From Syntrophales bacterium (GTDB lineage Bacteria; Desulfobacterota; Syntrophia; Syntrophales; UBA5619): DNA of 5,670 nucleotides. Shown here piece after piece: positions 4,640 to 5,670 of this stretch; within the stretch, counting starts at the first letter, position 1, and each line of letters starts with the position of its first letter. Made by a program: the position numbers and the translations under genes. The notes under the pieces were generated by a model that worked only from the letters and a program-made list of their open reading frames with translations, made no database searches and had not been told where the DNA came from. Location: positions 1-5,670 of the forward strand of contig JALNYO010000070.1 in the NCBI GenBank assembly GCA_023229765.1, given 5' to 3'.

Positions 4640-4984
4640 ATGGAAAAAGACCATCTGGAGATTCTGCTGGAAGACATTCGGGGAAAATTTGAGTTGGTAT
4701 TGGAAGGCCATGATGCTCTTCATAAGGAAATCAGGGATACCAGAGAAGAACTATGTGAAAAGATTAATTTAGTTGACTTCAAGGTAGGGGCGCTGAATAA
4801 GAAAATTGACGACGTGCATGACAAACTCGACAAGAAAATTGACGACGTGCATGACAAACTTGACAAGAAAATTGACGACGTCCGGGATGAACTTGGCCGA
4901 AAAATCGACACTGTTGCCGCCGACCTTACCGCCCACCGCCGGGACACGGAGGCCCATTCCCCGGTGTACCGGGTAAAGGAATAA
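4640..4984 (+). CDS. Small hendecad coiled-coil protein, copy C (114 residues)
   Basis: The longest copy. GAGGTG at 4630-4635, four bases before the ATG, gives the same start as copy B. Residues 1-53 match copy B exactly. Four hendecads follow at residues 54-97: KKIDDVHDKLD twice, KKIDDVRDELG, RKIDTVAADLT. The common tail then ends HSPVYRVKE. Base changes relative to copies A and B are silent (for example GCT for GCC in the DALHK segment, CTT for CTC between the two HDKLD units). The gene is bracketed by complete boundary repeats R6 and R7 in the same direction, making a 439-bp unit (4593-5031) of repeat, leader, gene, repeat. No homologue of known function comes to mind. Predicted soluble, highly charged and helical, so a structural or scaffolding role is possible but unproven. 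Confidence 0.85.
   Translation: MEKDHLEILLEDIRGKFELVLEGHDALHKEIRDTREELCEKINLVDFKVGALNKKIDDVHDKLDKKIDDVHDKLDKKIDDVRDELGRKIDTVAADLTAHRRDTEAHSPVYRVKE
4799..4930 (+). repeat. 33-bp in-frame tandem repeat, 4 units (copy C)
   Basis: Units are 4799-4831, 4832-4864, 4865-4897 and 4898-4930. The first two are identical except for one silent C/T change, pointing to recent unit duplication. Confidence 0.92.
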
Positions 4985-5002
4985 TTGCGGTCACCCCCCC
5001 GC

Positions 5003-5032
5003 AAAAACGCTAAATTTAAAGACCTGACCCCC
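5003..5032 (+). repeat. Boundary repeat R7 with a duplicated 14-bp end
   Basis: Complete copy after coiled-coil copy C. Its end continues into CTGACCCCCGAAAT (5024-5037), repeated at once at 5038-5051, immediately before the ATG of the nucleotidyltransferase. Repeat DNA therefore fills the whole leader of that gene. Confidence 0.88.
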
Positions 5033-5051
5033 GAAATCTGACCCCCGAAAT

Positions 5052-5363
5052 ATGGAACAGATTCTCATTGATCTGAAGAAAAGTTTGCAGGAAATCGTCG
5101 GCGACCGCATGGTCAAGATGGTGCTTTACGGCTCCAGGGCTCGCGGCGATTTCAGCGCCGATTCCGACACGGATATCGCCATTGTTGTCCGGGGTCTCTC
5201 GCCGGAGATGAAGCGTTCCATGCTGAGCCGGGTGGCCGACATCGAGTTTGACTATCTCCGCTCCCTCTCCACGCTGATTCTGTCGGAAGAGGATTTTCTA
5301 CAGCTTAAAAAGCGCGAACGCCGGATCGCCGTCGACATCGAGCGAGAGGGGATCCCGCTTTGA
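5052..5363 (+). CDS. mntA: MntA-type minimal nucleotidyltransferase antitoxin
   Basis: A 103-residue protein of the DNA polymerase beta-like nucleotidyltransferase superfamily. The motif GSRARGDFSADSDTD at residues 27-41 fits GS-x10-DxD exactly (Gly27, Ser28, Asp39, Asp41), the metal- and ATP-binding signature of MntA antitoxins; Asp67 in EFDYL may be the third acid. In characterised MntA/HepT pairs this enzyme adenylylates the HEPN toxin on a tyrosine and inactivates it. Here the partner gene starts within the stop codon but is broken, so the antitoxin seems orphaned. No Shine-Dalgarno sequence precedes the ATG: the leader is C-rich repeat DNA, so translation could be weak or start differently. 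The next in-frame ATG (5109) would cut off about the first 19 residues and still keep the active-site motif. Length is normal for the family and catalytic residues are intact. Confidence 0.87.
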   Translation: MEQILIDLKKSLQEIVGDRMVKMVLYGSRARGDFSADSDTDIAIVVRGLSPEMKRSMLSRVADIEFDYLRSLSTLILSEEDFLQLKKRERRIAVDIEREGIPL

Positions 5364-5479
5364 CCGAAGAAAACCGGAAAGAAAACATCCGCGCCGAGCT
5401 GGACAGGGCGGCAGAGGCCCTCGCCGCCGCGGTAAGGAGCTATTTGATCTCCGCAAAAACGCTAAATTTAAAGACCTGA
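5360..5479 (+). pseudogene. hepT: Truncated HEPN (HepT-like) toxin
   Basis: A TTG start at 5360 overlaps the TGA of the nucleotidyltransferase by two bases, the usual coupling in MntA/HepT operons. The frame reads TEENRKENIRAELDRAAEAL, a typical first helix of HEPN proteins, then AAAVRSYLIS. At 5455 it enters boundary repeat R8, which encodes the meaningless end KTLNLKT and the TGA at 5477-5479. Only about 31 of the expected 100-140 residues are native. The HEPN catalytic Arg-x4-6-His motif is missing, so no RNase activity is expected. The lost part is not found in the remaining 186 bases. Identification rests on the position and on a short N-terminal helix, hence moderate confidence. Confidence 0.7.
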
Positions 5480-5484
5480 CCCCC
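5455..5484 (+). repeat. Boundary repeat R8, truncating the HEPN gene
   Basis: Complete copy, which supplies the artificial C terminus and stop codon of the HEPN remnant. It runs directly into the next hairpin repeat at 5488. Confidence 0.9.
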
Positions 5485-5487
5485 AAA

Positions 5488-5540
5488 AAATGGGGACATT
5501 TTAGGAAATTGCGAAGCGATTTACAAAGATGTCCCCATTT
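5488..5540. repeat. REP-like hairpin AAATGGGGACAT / ATGTCCCCATTT
   Basis: Perfect 12-bp arms at 5488-5499 and 5529-5540 enclose a smaller imperfect stem (AAATTGC and GCGATTT around 5507-5523). The arms resemble a third repeat family, possibly also Y1-transposase-related, that is fused to the boundary repeat at R2. Confidence 0.85.
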
Positions 5541-5542
5541 AT

Positions 5543-5594
5543 CCGCAGGGAAAATAGGGCTCAGTCCCTAATTTCTTCCCTAATTTCTCTGCGG
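5543..5594. repeat. Hairpin with AGGGCTCAGTCCCTAAT motif
   Basis: Arms 5543-5553 (CCGCAGGGAAA) and 5584-5594 pair over 11 bases with one mismatch. Inside is AGGGCTCAGTCCCTAATT, the same family as the arm of the 4456-4519 hairpin, plus a tandem TTCCCTAATTTC-like duplication (5567-5587). Bases 5595-5670 hold no gene I can support. Confidence 0.75.
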
Positions 5595-5670
5595 TTCAGG
5601 AAGTCTTGCAGGGAAGGATTGTCGATCCAGGAACGTCAGTTATCGCGCATACCTCAGAAATAAGGGAAAT

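Noticed and set aside
301..5484. CRISPR array
   Set aside because: The 28-bp repeats are direct and similar in length to CRISPR repeats, but the spacing ranges from about 400 to 2,200 bases with genes between, and no cas gene is present.
301..5484. Integron cassette array with attC sites
   Set aside because: The gene-repeat-gene layout is suggestive, but the repeat has no recognisable paired core sites (GTTRRRY type) or long imperfect hairpin, and several copies overlap coding ends. No integrase is seen.
5561..5635. Possible tail of a transposase on the minus strand (SWIDNPSLQDFLNRREIREE)
   Set aside because: Only about 24 codons, cut by a stop at 5636-5638 and ending in repeat DNA. It could be a remnant, but there is too little to name.

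Overview
The window looks like a repeat-rich accessory stretch of a moderately GC-rich Gram-negative genome. My best guess is a deltaproteobacterium (Desulfobacterota). That rests on the MarR-type EPS-associated regulator, the style of the nucleotide-sugar dehydrogenase and the repeat families; it is inference, not a database result. All genes I can support lie on the + strand. I saw no rRNA or tRNA, no CRISPR array and no intact transposase.

Layout, left to right. (1) 1-281: 3' part of a small coiled-coil gene (copy A). (2) 362-806: a hicB-hicA toxin-antitoxin pair. (3) 842-1098: a second copy of the promoter and first nine codons of the regulator found at 4103, cut by a 131-bp MITE-like element. 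(4) 1167-1406: an unrecognised small frame, probably the tail of a broken gene. (5) 1449-1727: coiled-coil gene copy B. (6) 1782-2050: a second 131-bp MITE inside a 7-bp tandem repeat, then a possible promoter and a perfect 20-bp palindrome. (7) 2051-3958: a 635-residue nucleotide-sugar dehydrogenase whose reading frame contains three blocks of low-complexity repeat DNA. (8) 4103-4471: the intact EPS-associated MarR-type regulator, ending inside a 64-bp hairpin repeat. (9) 4640-4984: coiled-coil gene copy C. (10) 5052-5479: a MntA-type nucleotidyltransferase followed by a HEPN toxin gene cut off after about 31 codons. (11) 5488-5594: two further hairpin repeats.

A directly oriented repeat of about 28 bp (starts AAAACGCTAAATT, ends GACCTGACCCC) occurs six times complete and twice partial or hybrid, always on the + strand. 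It sits at nearly every gene boundary, so the window reads as a string of small modules joined by one repeat. Several genes take their last codons or stop codon from repeat DNA.

Functionally there are two themes. The dehydrogenase and regulator belong to exopolysaccharide synthesis: oxidation of a UDP-sugar to a uronic acid, and control of the cluster. HicBA and MntA/HepT are toxin-antitoxin modules, the second apparently disarmed. The coiled-coil gene occurs three times with 0, 1 or 2 extra copies of an 11-residue unit, and every base substitution among the copies is silent. It is the strongest candidate for something undescribed.
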